Assembly: GCA_934359255.1 (NCBI GenBank)
Contig: CAKRLG010000001.1
Span: 1-64,000 of the forward strand
Reading direction: 5' to 3'
Length of the DNA: 64,000 bases
From: an uncultured Ruminococcus sp.
GTDB taxonomy: Bacteria; Bacillota; Clostridia; Lachnospirales; Lachnospiraceae
Notes under the pieces: generated by a model
What the model was told of the DNA's origin: nothing
Seen by the model: only the letters and a program-made list of their open reading frames with translations
Databases searched by the model: none
Position numbers and translations under genes: made by a program
In this document: positions 32,343 through 41,400 of the stretch, in pieces
Layout: each line of letters starts with the position of its first letter
Numbering within the stretch: position 1 is the stretch's first letter

Positions 32343-32357
32343 CATCTTTTTTTATCT

Positions 32358-34157
32358 TTACATAAACGATCTCCAATATCCAATCCGACGTTCATTGATT
32401 TCTTTGATCACTTCCGGTTCCACTTTGAAGTTCCGGTCAATATCCATCAGGCCATTGATCTCCTGCTGTACATCGCTGACCTGCGTATAGCAGAAGCCGC
32501 AGCAATATGGAATCTTCTTCACTGCTGTTGTGATATCATCAAAACGTCTGATGAAATCTTCTTTGGTATTTACCTTATTTCCATATCCCCATCCGGAATC
32601 ATCGTTATTGAACGCAATTCCGCCGTATTCACTGATGATCATTGGCTGTCCTTTATACTCATATCCGTTTGCAAAGGCCGATTTTTCACTGCTGTGATAT
32701 ACTTCTGTAGTCATGATCTGATCTTTGTATTCGGTATAACGTTTGTACAAGGTATCTCCCACTTCTTCATAATCATGAAGTGTGATGATATCTGAAATAG
32801 TATGTTCCCATCCATCATTGACAATAACCGGCCGCATCATATCGAAGCTCTTCGTCAAATGGTAAACTGCTTCTGTAAAGTGCTGCTCTACTCTTCTGGT
32901 TTCCACCTTGCTTACACCCCAGGATTCATTGATCGGTGTCCAGGTAATGATACATGGATGATTGTAGTTCTGACGAACGATCTCCATCCATTCTTTGGCA
33001 AATTCTTCTACTGCATAATCCGAATACTGATAAGCAGCTGCCATCTCACTCCATACCAACATTCCTTTCACATCACACCAGTATAAGAATCTTTCATCCT
33101 CAGTTTTCTGATGTTTACGAAGACCATTGTATCCCAGTGCATGGATCTTATCGATATCCTCGATCAGTGCTTCTTCACTTGGCGCAGTCAGATGCGAATC
33201 TCTCCAGTATCCCTGATCCAGGATCAGTCTCTGGTACAACGGATGACCATTTAACAGGATGTTTGGTCCGTCAATGCGGATCTCACGCATAGCAAAATAA
33301 GAACCGATCTCATCCACAGCTTCTCCTTTATATATAACTGTAAAATCAATATCATACAGATCCGGCTGGGACGGTGTCCAAGTGCAAACGCCCCATTCCA
33401 GTCCAACACTTCCATAATAGGATACGTTCATTGTTGTTCCCACATGTTTCTGGTTTGCCATTACAGACTGTTTTGCAACCGGAACACCTTTGAAGCTTAC
33501 AGATGCGGTGACAATCAGATCTTCACCCAGAACTTCCTCCGCTGCATCTACTTCATATTCCAGTTTTAATGCCGCATTCTGCAGATCCGGTGTCATCTTG
33601 ACAGATGCAAGGCCGATCTTCGGTACATACTCGCTCCATACAGTCTTCCAGATACCGGTAGTCTGAATATACCAGCAGCCAAAATTTTCTTTGATCCAGC
33701 GCTGTTTTCCTCTTGGCTGCTGCGGATCATAAGAATCTTCCACTTTGACAGTCAATTCATTTTCTCCGTCATGCACCAGATTGGTAACGTCAAAAGAGCA
33801 TCTTGCATAGCCGCCTCTGTGGCTTCCTGCATAGGCACCGTTTACCCATACTTTTGTAATAAAATCACTGCCCTCAAAATGCAGGATATAGCGATTGTTC
33901 TCCAGTTTTTCGCCATCTACGCTGATCGTCCGATGGTACCAGATAAAATCATGGCGGGTTTCATCCTGAATGCCGCTTAACTTTGTCTCATAGGTAAATG
34001 GAACATTGATCTTTTTATCACCTTTGAATTCCTGATACCATTTCTCTTTTTCTCCGGCATTTTCATCGTCAAAGCCAAAATCCCAGGATCCGTTCAGGTT
34101 CTCCCAGTCAGCCCGTACAAACTGTGGTCTTGGATAGTCTTTGATGTAACATTTCAT
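32358..34157 (-). CDS. Glycoside hydrolase family 2 enzyme
   Basis: The 599-residue protein has the GH2 order: sugar-binding jelly roll (WYHRTISVDG, HFEGSDFITKVWVNGAYAG), immunoglobulin-like domain, and TIM barrel. The acid/base Glu is in TWTPINESWG and the nucleophile Glu in MIISEYGGIAF. The ending CGFCYTQVSDVQQEINGLMD is typical of a GH2 subgroup with unassigned activity, so β-galactosidase, β-glucuronidase or other β-glycosidase activity is possible. There is no signal peptide, so it is cytoplasmic. It has a strong promoter with repeated operator-like boxes and an ArsR-type regulator gene upstream. Confidence 0.85.
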   Translation of the reverse strand: MKCYIKDYPRPQFVRADWENLNGSWDFGFDDENAGEKEKWYQEFKGDKKINVPFTYETKLSGIQDETRHDFIWYHRTISVDGEKLENNRYILHFEGSDFITKVWVNGAYAGSHRGGYARCSFDVTNLVHDGENELTVKVEDSYDPQQPRGKQRWIKENFGCWYIQTTGIWKTVWSEYVPKIGLASVKMTPDLQNAALKLEYEVDAAEEVLGEDLIVTASVSFKGVPVAKQSVMANQKHVGTTMNVSYYGSVGLEWGVCTWTPSQPDLYDIDFTVIYKGEAVDEIGSYFAMREIRIDGPNILLNGHPLYQRLILDQGYWRDSHLTAPSEEALIEDIDKIHALGYNGLRKHQKTEDERFLYWCDVKGMLVWSEMAAAYQYSDYAVEEFAKEWMEIVRQNYNHPCIITWTPINESWGVSKVETRRVEQHFTEAVYHLTKSFDMMRPVIVNDGWEHTISDIITLHDYEEVGDTLYKRYTEYKDQIMTTEVYHSSEKSAFANGYEYKGQPMIISEYGGIAFNNDDSGWGYGNKVNTKEDFIRRFDDITTAVKKIPYCCGFCYTQVSDVQQEINGLMDIDRNFKVEPEVIKEINERRIGYWRSFM

Positions 34158-34229
34158 TTTGCATCCTCCATTTTTATCTCATTATATAGCTTCTTTCTAT
34201 CCGGCCATGATAGTTTTAACAGTTCTGCT

Positions 34230-34271
34230 GTTTATTTTGTCATCTCTTTCTTCCCATTCGTTTATTTTGAC
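34230..34271. promoter_or_regulatory. Two direct repeats downstream of the GH2 promoter
   Basis: GTTTATTTTGTC (34230-34241) and GTTTATTTTGAC (34260-34271) differ at one base and start 30 bp apart, close to three helical turns. They lie in the early leader of the GH2 gene and are good candidates for a repressor site, perhaps for the ArsR-type protein. Confidence 0.5.
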
Positions 34272-34295
34272 AGCATATCTGTTTCTTTATTCATG

Positions 34296-34323
34296 ATTAT
34301 ATGCTTTTTTATCGTTTTGTCAA
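34296..34323 (-). promoter_or_regulatory. Promoter of the GH2 gene
   Basis: On the minus strand TTGACA (34323-34318), a 16-bp spacer and TATAAT (34301-34296). The leader would be about 130 nt. The rest of the 34158-34510 interval is AT-rich and holds no gene. Confidence 0.8.
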
Positions 34324-34429
34324 CTGTTTTTCGATATTATTTATACATTTCTACTGTTTATTATTTTTATTTAAGCAGTATTACTGTCTTTATTTCTACT
34401 TTTCTTTCGTCTATTTTATTCCATTTGTT

Positions 34430-34455
34430 GGAAATTGTATTTTTGCACAATTTCC
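34430..34455. repeat. Inverted repeat upstream of the GH2 promoter
   Basis: GGAAATTGT and ACAATTTCC flank an 8-bp centre. A second overlapping inverted pair (TTGCACA and TGTGCAA) extends to about 34475. Either may be a regulator site. Confidence 0.45.
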
Positions 34456-34472
34456 GTTTTCTCTTTTTGTGC

Positions 34473-34502
34473 AAAATAAAAACGGGCTTTGTCTGCCCGA
34501 TG
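34473..34502 (-). terminator. Second terminator after the ArsR-type gene
   Basis: On the minus strand CGGGC pairs with GCCCG across a 7-nt loop and is followed by TTTTTATTTT. It backs up the terminator at 34511-34557. Confidence 0.7.
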
Positions 34503-34510
34503 CACAGTCA

Positions 34511-34557
34511 AAAAGAAGAAGCAGTATCAGATCTCTGATCCGATACTGCTTCTTCTC
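34511..34557 (-). terminator. First terminator after the ArsR-type gene
   Basis: AAGAAGCAGTATC and GATACTGCTTCTT form a 13-bp stem, then CTTTTTG on the minus strand. It begins directly at the gene's stop codon. Confidence 0.8.
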
Positions 34558-35478
34558 TTAATATTCCATTGCCAGGACAATGTCCTGATCATAATCTCCG
34601 AAATGTTTTCCAAAAATATTAAAACCACCTACATATTTCGCATCCGGTTTGTTACCAATGCGAACTTTCACATAAGGTTTTTCCATCACCTTCAGCATAT
34701 CAATCGTTACATCACTGACTTTTTCTCCATTAATATAGCATCCGTCTTTTCGAATCTCCCAGGTCTTCAGCAGCCCATACTGTGTACTGCCCAGTACCCA
34801 CTCCGGCGGCATCAAACGGCCACGTCTTGCGCCAAAATCTCCCGGACTGGTCCACGTTCCACAATCAATCTCATTGATCCATACCGTAATATCTGATTTC
34901 CAGTCTTCCCGGAACCCAGGCGCTTCCGAACATATTTCCATAGAAAGTGACAGTCGGTCAACTTCACATCCTGAAGGAATTCCATTGGCAAATTTATATT
35001 CCACAAAACCGGAAGAACTCCATAGGATACCTGCTTTCACTCTTTCCGGAAGATAAAAAGAAAATTCTTTATCATCATTTCCAATGCTTCCATCCAGTCC
35101 GTACAGACCACAGGTGGGACTTACTTCGCAACTGCTGTATGAACCAATCGGCATCTCCGCACTGAACACTTCCTTTACATCTTTGCTCAGATTTGTCGTC
35201 TGAATAGTTAATATATCAACTTTAGAGGTGCATAATTTTGTACTGCCCCTCGTTCCAGGCTGCTCTTCCATACGAATCAATCCTGCCTGTTCCAGTATCT
35301 TCAGATGAAACGCAGTACTGGAAGCAGGAAGATTTAATTTTTTCGCTATCTCTCCAATAATCATACTGTCCCTGTCCAAAAGCTGAAGAATCTCCAGCCG
35401 CACAGGGGAAGATAACGCTTTTCCAAGATTACATATCTCTTCAATCTGGTCGATACGATATTCTTTGAATTTCGCCAT
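34558..35478 (-). CDS. ArsR-type HTH regulator with a large sensor domain
   Basis: The 306-residue protein begins with an ArsR winged helix (LGKALSSPVRLEILQLLDRD, IGEIAKKLNLPASSTAFHLKILEQAGLIR, about 18-70). A β-rich domain of about 200 residues follows with many aromatic residues (GFNIFGKHFGDYDQDIVLAMEY at the end). This is not a metal sensor: the metal-binding Cys motif of ArsR is absent. Proteins with this layout are found in carbohydrate loci, and the C-terminal domain probably binds a sugar. It lies 29 bp after the homocysteine methyltransferase gene and upstream of GH2, which it may control. Confidence 0.75.
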   Translation of the reverse strand: MAKFKEYRIDQIEEICNLGKALSSPVRLEILQLLDRDSMIIGEIAKKLNLPASSTAFHLKILEQAGLIRMEEQPGTRGSTKLCTSKVDILTIQTTNLSKDVKEVFSAEMPIGSYSSCEVSPTCGLYGLDGSIGNDDKEFSFYLPERVKAGILWSSSGFVEYKFANGIPSGCEVDRLSLSMEICSEAPGFREDWKSDITVWINEIDCGTWTSPGDFGARRGRLMPPEWVLGSTQYGLLKTWEIRKDGCYINGEKVSDVTIDMLKVMEKPYVKVRIGNKPDAKYVGGFNIFGKHFGDYDQDIVLAMEY

Positions 35479-35507
35479 AATTTCCCCGATTCCCCCATTT
35501 TTCCTTT

Positions 35508-36383
35508 TTATCTTCCCAGCGCCTTCGCCAGCTTCCGGATGTATTCCGGGGTGGTTCCGCAGCAGCCGCCTACGATTCCGGCGCCTACTTCTACCAGGTG
35601 TTTGGTGTGTCTTGCAAAATCATCTGCATTCATATCGTAATGAGCTTCGCCTTTGTCATCGATAAACGGCATGCCTGCGTTTGGTTTCGCGATGATCGGA
35701 ACAGTTGCCACTTCTTTCATGCTGGCAACTACTGCTTCCAGCTGATCCGGACCTACGGAACAGTTCAGTCCTACAGCGGCCGCTCCCATCTCCTGTAAAG
35801 TCAGAACTGCTTCCACGGCATTACCTCCGTACATTGCGCTTCCGTCTGCTTCCAGAGAAAGGGTACAGATCATCGGAAGATCGCAGACTGCCTGTGCTGC
35901 ATCCAGTGCAACTACCGTCTCATCCACGCTCAACATGGTCTCTGCAACAAACAGATCCACTCCTGCATCCACCAGGGCTTTCATCTGTTCCTGATATGCC
36001 TCATACAGTTCATTATAAGTCAGGGTTCCTCTCGGCTCCATCAGCTGTCCGGTGGTAGTGATATCTCCTGCTACCAGAGCCCGGTTGCCGATTCCATCTT
36101 TACAGATCTTTACCAGCTTTGTGTTCAGTTCGGCTACCCGATCCTGGAGGTTAAAGTTTCTCAGGCTGATCGGATTGGCTGCGAATGTCGGAGCATATAC
36201 GATCTGGCTTCCGGCATCCACATAGGCACGCTGCAGTTCCTGTAAAACTGAAGGATTTTCAAGTACCCACTGTTCAGAAGATATGCCTACCGGCATACCT
36301 GCTTTTCTCAGGTTGGAACCGGTGGCTCCGTCCAGAATTACTACCCCTTTTGCTGTCAGTTCATCAAATTGCTGTCTTGTCAT
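35508..36383 (-). CDS. Homocysteine S-methyltransferase family protein
   Basis: This 291-residue zinc enzyme is of the MetH N-domain/BhmT/MmuM fold. Zn ligands are visible in AVGLNCSVGPDQL (one Cys) and GGCCGTTPEYI (two Cys). The TIM barrel begins GVVILDGATGSNLRKAGMP. It could be a stand-alone methyl donor:homocysteine methyltransferase or one half of a split cobalamin-dependent methionine synthase; no cobalamin domain is adjacent. I start at 36383 because GGAGAAAAC precedes the ATG and it matches the family N terminus. Confidence 0.82.
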   Translation of the reverse strand: MTRQQFDELTAKGVVILDGATGSNLRKAGMPVGISSEQWVLENPSVLQELQRAYVDAGSQIVYAPTFAANPISLRNFNLQDRVAELNTKLVKICKDGIGNRALVAGDITTTGQLMEPRGTLTYNELYEAYQEQMKALVDAGVDLFVAETMLSVDETVVALDAAQAVCDLPMICTLSLEADGSAMYGGNAVEAVLTLQEMGAAAVGLNCSVGPDQLEAVVASMKEVATVPIIAKPNAGMPFIDDKGEAHYDMNADDFARHTKHLVEVGAGIVGGCCGTTPEYIRKLAKALGR

Positions 36384-36472
36384 TGTTTTCTCCTTCCTCT
36401 GTATATCCAAAACACTATTTCAGTATTATCAGCTTTTTTATCTTCCCACGGACTTACAGAGGGAGTGTCCCA

Positions 36473-36865
36473 TTACTGTTTCCGTTCACAGAACTCGATC
36501 CGTTCTTTATTCGGTCCTTCGATAATAAAGAAAGCCACGCCTTTTCCCCAGAATGGAAGTTCTTCAATTCCATTCGACAACACTTTATATCCCTGTTCAC
36601 AGATCCAGGCATAGACCGCCTGAATATCTGTGCAGTTTAAAGCGAAGTGATTGATTGCGCCTTCAATGCCGTTGCCACCTTCGGCGTAGGTCTCGATCAT
36701 CAGATTCCCCAGCTGCAAAAAAGCAACTTTTGCCTGGTTGGCAGGTACCTGATTCGTGTGCATGGTCTGAAATCCCAGACCTTCATAGAACCGGATCGTT
36801 GTTTCTATGTCTGATGTAGGAATTCCGATATGCTGGATTCCTGTTGTCCACTGTACTACACTCAT
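36473..36865 (-). CDS. VOC-family (glyoxalase/dioxygenase-like) protein
   Basis: The 130-residue protein has two βαβββ units. Candidate metal ligands are His12 (GIQHIGIP), Glu59 (LMIETYAEG), a His in AINHFALNC and the Glu of RIEFCERKQ, as in glyoxalase I. Lactoylglutathione lyase is a common label, but many VOC proteins have other substrates. It may be cotranscribed with the homocysteine methyltransferase gene 89 bp downstream. A 10-bp inverted repeat lies just upstream. Confidence 0.78.
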   Translation of the reverse strand: MSVVQWTTGIQHIGIPTSDIETTIRFYEGLGFQTMHTNQVPANQAKVAFLQLGNLMIETYAEGGNGIEGAINHFALNCTDIQAVYAWICEQGYKVLSNGIEELPFWGKGVAFFIIEGPNKERIEFCERKQ

Positions 36866-36890
36866 CCTCTATATCCTCCGCTTTTTCTCT

Positions 36891-36944
36891 GACTTCCGGA
36901 TACTTTCTGTCCCTGTTTTTACAGGAAACGAAGTTCCGGAAGTC
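36891..36944. repeat. 10-bp inverted repeat with a nested stem
   Basis: GACTTCCGGA (36891-36900) and TCCGGAAGTC (36935-36944) are perfect inverted copies. CCTGTTTTTACAGG sits inside. It lies in the 98-bp gap between the PrsA-like and VOC genes. No T-run follows on the minus strand, so it is not a typical terminator. Confidence 0.65.
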
Positions 36945-36963
36945 GATTCTCTATAACTCTTAT

Positions 36964-38157
36964 TTACTCAGCGCTGTCCTCTGCTGCTGTGTCTTCTGTT
37001 GTAGTGTCTTCACTGCTGTTGTCCTGTGAAAAGGTATCTTCCTGTGCGTCACCGGATTCTGTATCATCGCTGCTGTCGGCACTCTTGTATACAAAAGATA
37101 CACTGTCGGTGACTGTGATCTGATCCCATACTTTATCTTTGACTTTAATCTTTTCTTCTTTTACCCAGTCTTCCAGTGTGCTGTCATACAGATCAGATTT
37201 TCTTTCTGAAATAACTGTCTTCTCTTTGTTTTCTGTCGCATCTTCGTCCAGCATCTTATCCAGACGTACCACATAATAACCGTCGTCGCCTTCGATCACA
37301 CTGTCAGCAACTTCTCCGTCTTTCAGTTCCAGGGCTGCATCCTGTACAGCCTCATCCAGTGTATCATCGGTACTTCCCGCTGTGGTAAATGCCGGTGCTG
37401 TCGCACTTAAACTGTCATCTACCTCTTTTGCCAGTGCATCCATATCTGCGTTTGCCACGTCATCGGATGCTTTTACTTTATCAAGTACCTGCTGTGCCAG
37501 GTCTTTTTTCTGTGCTTTTTCTTCATCGGTCAGATCAATGGTATTACCGTCATCATCTTTTTCTGTTCCTTCTGTAGAAACTTTTACGATAGTGACTCTT
37601 GTCTGATCTTTTTCATTGGCACTGACCTCGGTATCTACATCTACAGTCATCGGATCATGCATCTTGCTGCGGATCGTTACCAGTTCCAGATACGTAACGA
37701 TGTCGTCTTCAGATACTGCCAGTTTTTTCAGGATCTTTTCATCGTTATCTTTGATAAATTCCGCTGCTGCTTCTTTGATCGCTTTTTCTTCATCATCCGT
37801 AATCGTAACGTCATAATCTGCCGCATGTGCTTTCAGTACATACAACTGATTAATTGTCTTCATGACGCCATCTTTGGAGCTTTCCCCGACAGTTTTCCCG
37901 TCGTCTCCTTTCTGATCCCACACATTAGATGCAGAGCCGCTGACACCATACTGTGACATCAGCATATTATAATAACTCATGGTCTGCGCCTGCTGGTCTC
38001 TTGTCATATAGCTTGCCAGACCCAATGTTACTTTTTCATCTCCTACAGTTGCTACGGTTTTTGTTCCATCAATTGCTTTTGAGCATCCGGACAGTGTACC
38101 TGCTGCAAGAGCAGCTGCCAGAATCCCACATGCTGCGGTTTTATTTAACTTTCTCAT
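36964..38157 (-). CDS. PrsA/SurA-like foldase lipoprotein
   Basis: This is an extracytoplasmic chaperone of the peptidyl-prolyl isomerase type. The 397-residue protein has a lipoprotein signal (KTAACGILAAALAAGTLSGC), a SurA-N-like helical region (DGVMKTINQLYVLKAHAADY), and a central segment resembling a parvulin domain (AGSTDDTLDEAVQDAALELK, GDDGYYVVRLDKM). It ends in an acidic Ser/Thr/Glu/Asp tail. I start at 38157 because GGAGG lies ahead; the longer frame runs through a MITE. A promoter lies about 220 bp upstream, so the MITE is in its leader. Confidence 0.82.
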   Translation of the reverse strand: MRKLNKTAACGILAAALAAGTLSGCSKAIDGTKTVATVGDEKVTLGLASYMTRDQQAQTMSYYNMLMSQYGVSGSASNVWDQKGDDGKTVGESSKDGVMKTINQLYVLKAHAADYDVTITDDEEKAIKEAAAEFIKDNDEKILKKLAVSEDDIVTYLELVTIRSKMHDPMTVDVDTEVSANEKDQTRVTIVKVSTEGTEKDDDGNTIDLTDEEKAQKKDLAQQVLDKVKASDDVANADMDALAKEVDDSLSATAPAFTTAGSTDDTLDEAVQDAALELKDGEVADSVIEGDDGYYVVRLDKMLDEDATENKEKTVISERKSDLYDSTLEDWVKEEKIKVKDKVWDQITVTDSVSFVYKSADSSDDTESGDAQEDTFSQDNSSEDTTTEDTAAEDSAE

Positions 38158-38180
38158 GTTTTCCTCCGTTACCCTTTTAT

Positions 38181-38357
38181 GTACTCTAGAGCGTATCTGA
38201 AAAAGGCTTTTCGTGAACTGCGAGTCCCAGTTTGTGGGAGATTTTATCCGAATGAGGGCGGCGTAGCGGGCTACGGCAACCGAATGAGGGTAAAATATAC
38301 CGCAAAGTGGGGCTTGCAGATTGCGGAAATGATTTTTCAGACACGCTCTAAGAGTAC
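38181..38357. mobile_element. MITE-like element, full copy
   Basis: The ends are inverted repeats of about 24 bp (GTACTCTAGAGCGTATCTGA on the left and its near-complement on the right, 1-2 differences). The 177-bp interior has GC-rich inverted pieces and no real gene. A 35-bp part recurs at 28658-28692. It lies between the promoter and the ribosome binding site of the PrsA-like gene. Confidence 0.75.
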
Positions 38358-38378
38358 ATTTATTCACTAATAGCATTT

Positions 38379-38407
38379 ATTATAGACTATTTCCGCCTAT
38401 GGGGCAA
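38379..38407 (-). promoter_or_regulatory. Promoter of the PrsA-like gene
   Basis: On the minus strand TTGCCC (38407-38402), a 17-bp spacer and TATAAT (38384-38379). Transcription would begin near 38372 and run through the whole MITE before the start codon at 38157. Confidence 0.7.
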
Positions 38408-38483
38408 CTTTTTTCCTTTTATTTCAATCTTTTTTCACAAGTGCTCATGTCTTGTTTTCCTGTTCTCGGGAATTTGCCTGCAC

Positions 38484-41400
38484 TTATACCAGACACTGCA
38501 TGACCGTCAGTAATTCAGTCGCCTTCTCCTGCATCGGTACTGCATCCTTTGCCTTTCGGTTCCTCGGACGATACAGAAAGTACGGATTCGTTTCTACTTT
38601 AAACTGCAGTTCTTCCGGATACTGATTCAAAATCTCCGGTATCTTCGTTGTGTCAATCTTCGCCCGCTCATACATGGTAAGTTTCAGGCTGTCGTCAAGC
38701 TGCTTGACTTCGGTCAGATAGATCCGGTGAGCCATGGCTTTCAGGCTTGCCACTGCGAGGAGGTTCTGCACCATCTTCGGCGGTTCTCCAAAACGGTCCA
38801 GCAGCTCTTCCATCATATCCTCATACTCTTCCCGGTTCTCGATCGCCGCAATCCGTTTGTAAATATCCAGCTTCTGGTATTCATTCGGAATATATTTTTC
38901 CGGAATGTACGCATTGATCTGCAGGTCGATCGTCGTCTCGAAGTCTTCCTGTACTTCGATTCCTTTTGCTTCCTGTACGGCTTCGTTCAGCATCTTACAG
39001 TAGAGATCGTATCCTACTGCTTCCATGTGGCCGTGCTGTTCCGCTCCCAGAAGATTGCCCGCACCACGCAGTTCCAGATCACGCATGGCAATCTTGATCC
39101 CGCTTCCCAGTTCGGTGAATTCGCGGATCGCATGGAGACGTTTTTCCGCGATTTCTTTTAACATCTTATTTCTCCGGTACATCAGGAAAGCGTATGCGGT
39201 CCGGTTGGATCGTCCTACCCTTCCTCTCAGCTGATACAACTGAGAAAGTCCCATCTGATCCGCATCATGGATGATCATAGTATTGGCATTCGAGATATCC
39301 AGCCCCGTCTCGATGATGGTTGTAGAGACCAGAACATCGATCTCTCCGTTAATAAATCCATACATGATCTTTTCCAGTTCCCGCTCGCTCATTTGTCCGT
39401 GGGCAAATGCCACGCTCGCCTCCGGAACCAGTTTTCGGATCTGATTGGTGATCTCTTCAATGTTGTTGACACGATTGTATACATAATACACCTGACCACC
39501 GCGTGCCAGTTCCCGGCTGATCGCCTCCCGTACCATCTCATCGTTATATTCCATCACATAGGTCTGGATCGGTGTACGGTCCTGCGGGGCTTCTTCCAGA
39601 ACACTCATATCCCGGATCCCGATCAGACTCATGTGGAGGGTTCGTGGAATCGGCGTCGCTGTCAGGGTCAGGACATCGATATTCTGTTTCATCTGCTTGA
39701 TCTTTTCTTTATGGGTAACACCAAAACGCTGTTCCTCATCGATGATCAGCAGCCCCAGATCTTTAAACTGCACATCTTTGGACAGCACCCGGTGCGTACC
39801 GATCAGGATATCCACCAGACCTTTTTTCAGATCCTCGATCGTCTTTTTCTGCTGACTGGCGGTGCGGAACCGGCACAGAAGATCCACGCGCACCGGAAAA
39901 TCCTTCATCCGCTGTACAAATGTATTGTAATGCTGCTGTGCAAGGATCGTCGTCGGAACCAGATAGACCACCTGTTTTCCTTCCTGGATCGCCTTGAATG
40001 CCACACGGATCGCAATCTCCGTCTTTCCGTAACCCACATCGCCGCAGATCAGCCGATCCATGATCTTCGGGCTTTCCATATCCTGTTTTGCCGCCTCGAT
40101 CGCCTGCAGCTGATCCTCCGTCTCTTCAAACGGAAACATCTCTTCAAATTCCCGCTGCCATACCGTATCCGGTCCATAGCGGAAACCGGCTTCCTGCTGT
40201 CTGGCTGCATACAGTGCCACCAGATCTTTTGCGATATTCTTTACAGCTCCGCGGACCTTCGTCTTGGTCTTCTTCCATTCCTGTCCACCGAGTTTATTTA
40301 ATTTCGGGGCTTTTGCCGCATCGGAACCGGCGTATTTTTGCAGAACATCCAGCTGGGTGGCAAGAATATACAGGTTGCTTTTCCCCGCATACTCAATCTT
40401 GATATAATCTTTCACCACACCATCCACTTCCATCTTTTCGATGCCGCGGTACACGCCCAGCCCGTGGTTTTCATGAACTACAAAATCTCCTACGGAAAGC
40501 TCTGAAAAGCTCTGGATCTGCTTTCCGCTGTACTGATTTTTTTTCCGTTTTTTCTTCTTTTCTTTGCCGAAAATATCCGTCTCCGAGATCACCACGTATT
40601 TGACCATCGGGTACTCGAAGCCACGGCTTACCCGTCCCCAGGTTACCTTGATCTGTCCCGGCTGGATCAGTTCTTCCGGATCTTCACTGTAAAAAGCCGA
40701 CAGTTCCTGATCCTGCAGATCTTTTGCCAGTCTGGCCGCCCTTGTTCGCGAAGGGGATAACAACAGCATCCGGTAACCGGATTTTTTCCAACGCAACAGA
40801 TCTTTTACCAGCATCTCAAAACTGTTGTTGTACGGATTGACCGATTTTACAGTCAGCTGCATCTCCATAGTGAAGTTCCACCCGGTTCCCCTCGGCTCCA
40901 TCGTGGACAACGACAGCGTATGCATCTGATGAAACCGATGCAACACTTCCTGATAGTTTCGGATCACTTCCATCTGTCCGGGCAGAAGATACCCCTTTTC
41001 CAGGCGGTGAATCATACTCTCCCGGAATTCTTCTTCTGTTGTCTTTGCATGTTCTGTCAACCGGTTCGGCTCGTCGATCACAACCAGCGCGTTCTCCGGC
41101 AGATATTCCAGTAACGATTCTGTTTTCTTATAAAAATACCGGACAAAACTTTCTGCTCCGGCAATATGCTCCATCTCTTCTAACTGGTCTTTTAATTCAG
41201 CAGCAATCTGGCGGACTCTCGCTCCTTCCTCCGTCTTCATCTCGTCCCGGAACTTCTTCTGACACTTCTGCGCCTCTTTTTCAATGGCTTTGATGCCCTG
41301 TCGGATCGTCTCTTTATCCAGCACCACTTCCGTCGCAGGATAAATCGTGATCTCCTCCAGATTCTCGATCGAACGCTGGCTTTCCCCATCAAAACTGCGG

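Noticed and set aside
38158..38376. N-terminal extension of the PrsA-like protein
   Set aside because: The extra 73 codons run through the MITE and precede the GGAGG site and the lipoprotein signal, so they are not translated as part of the protein.
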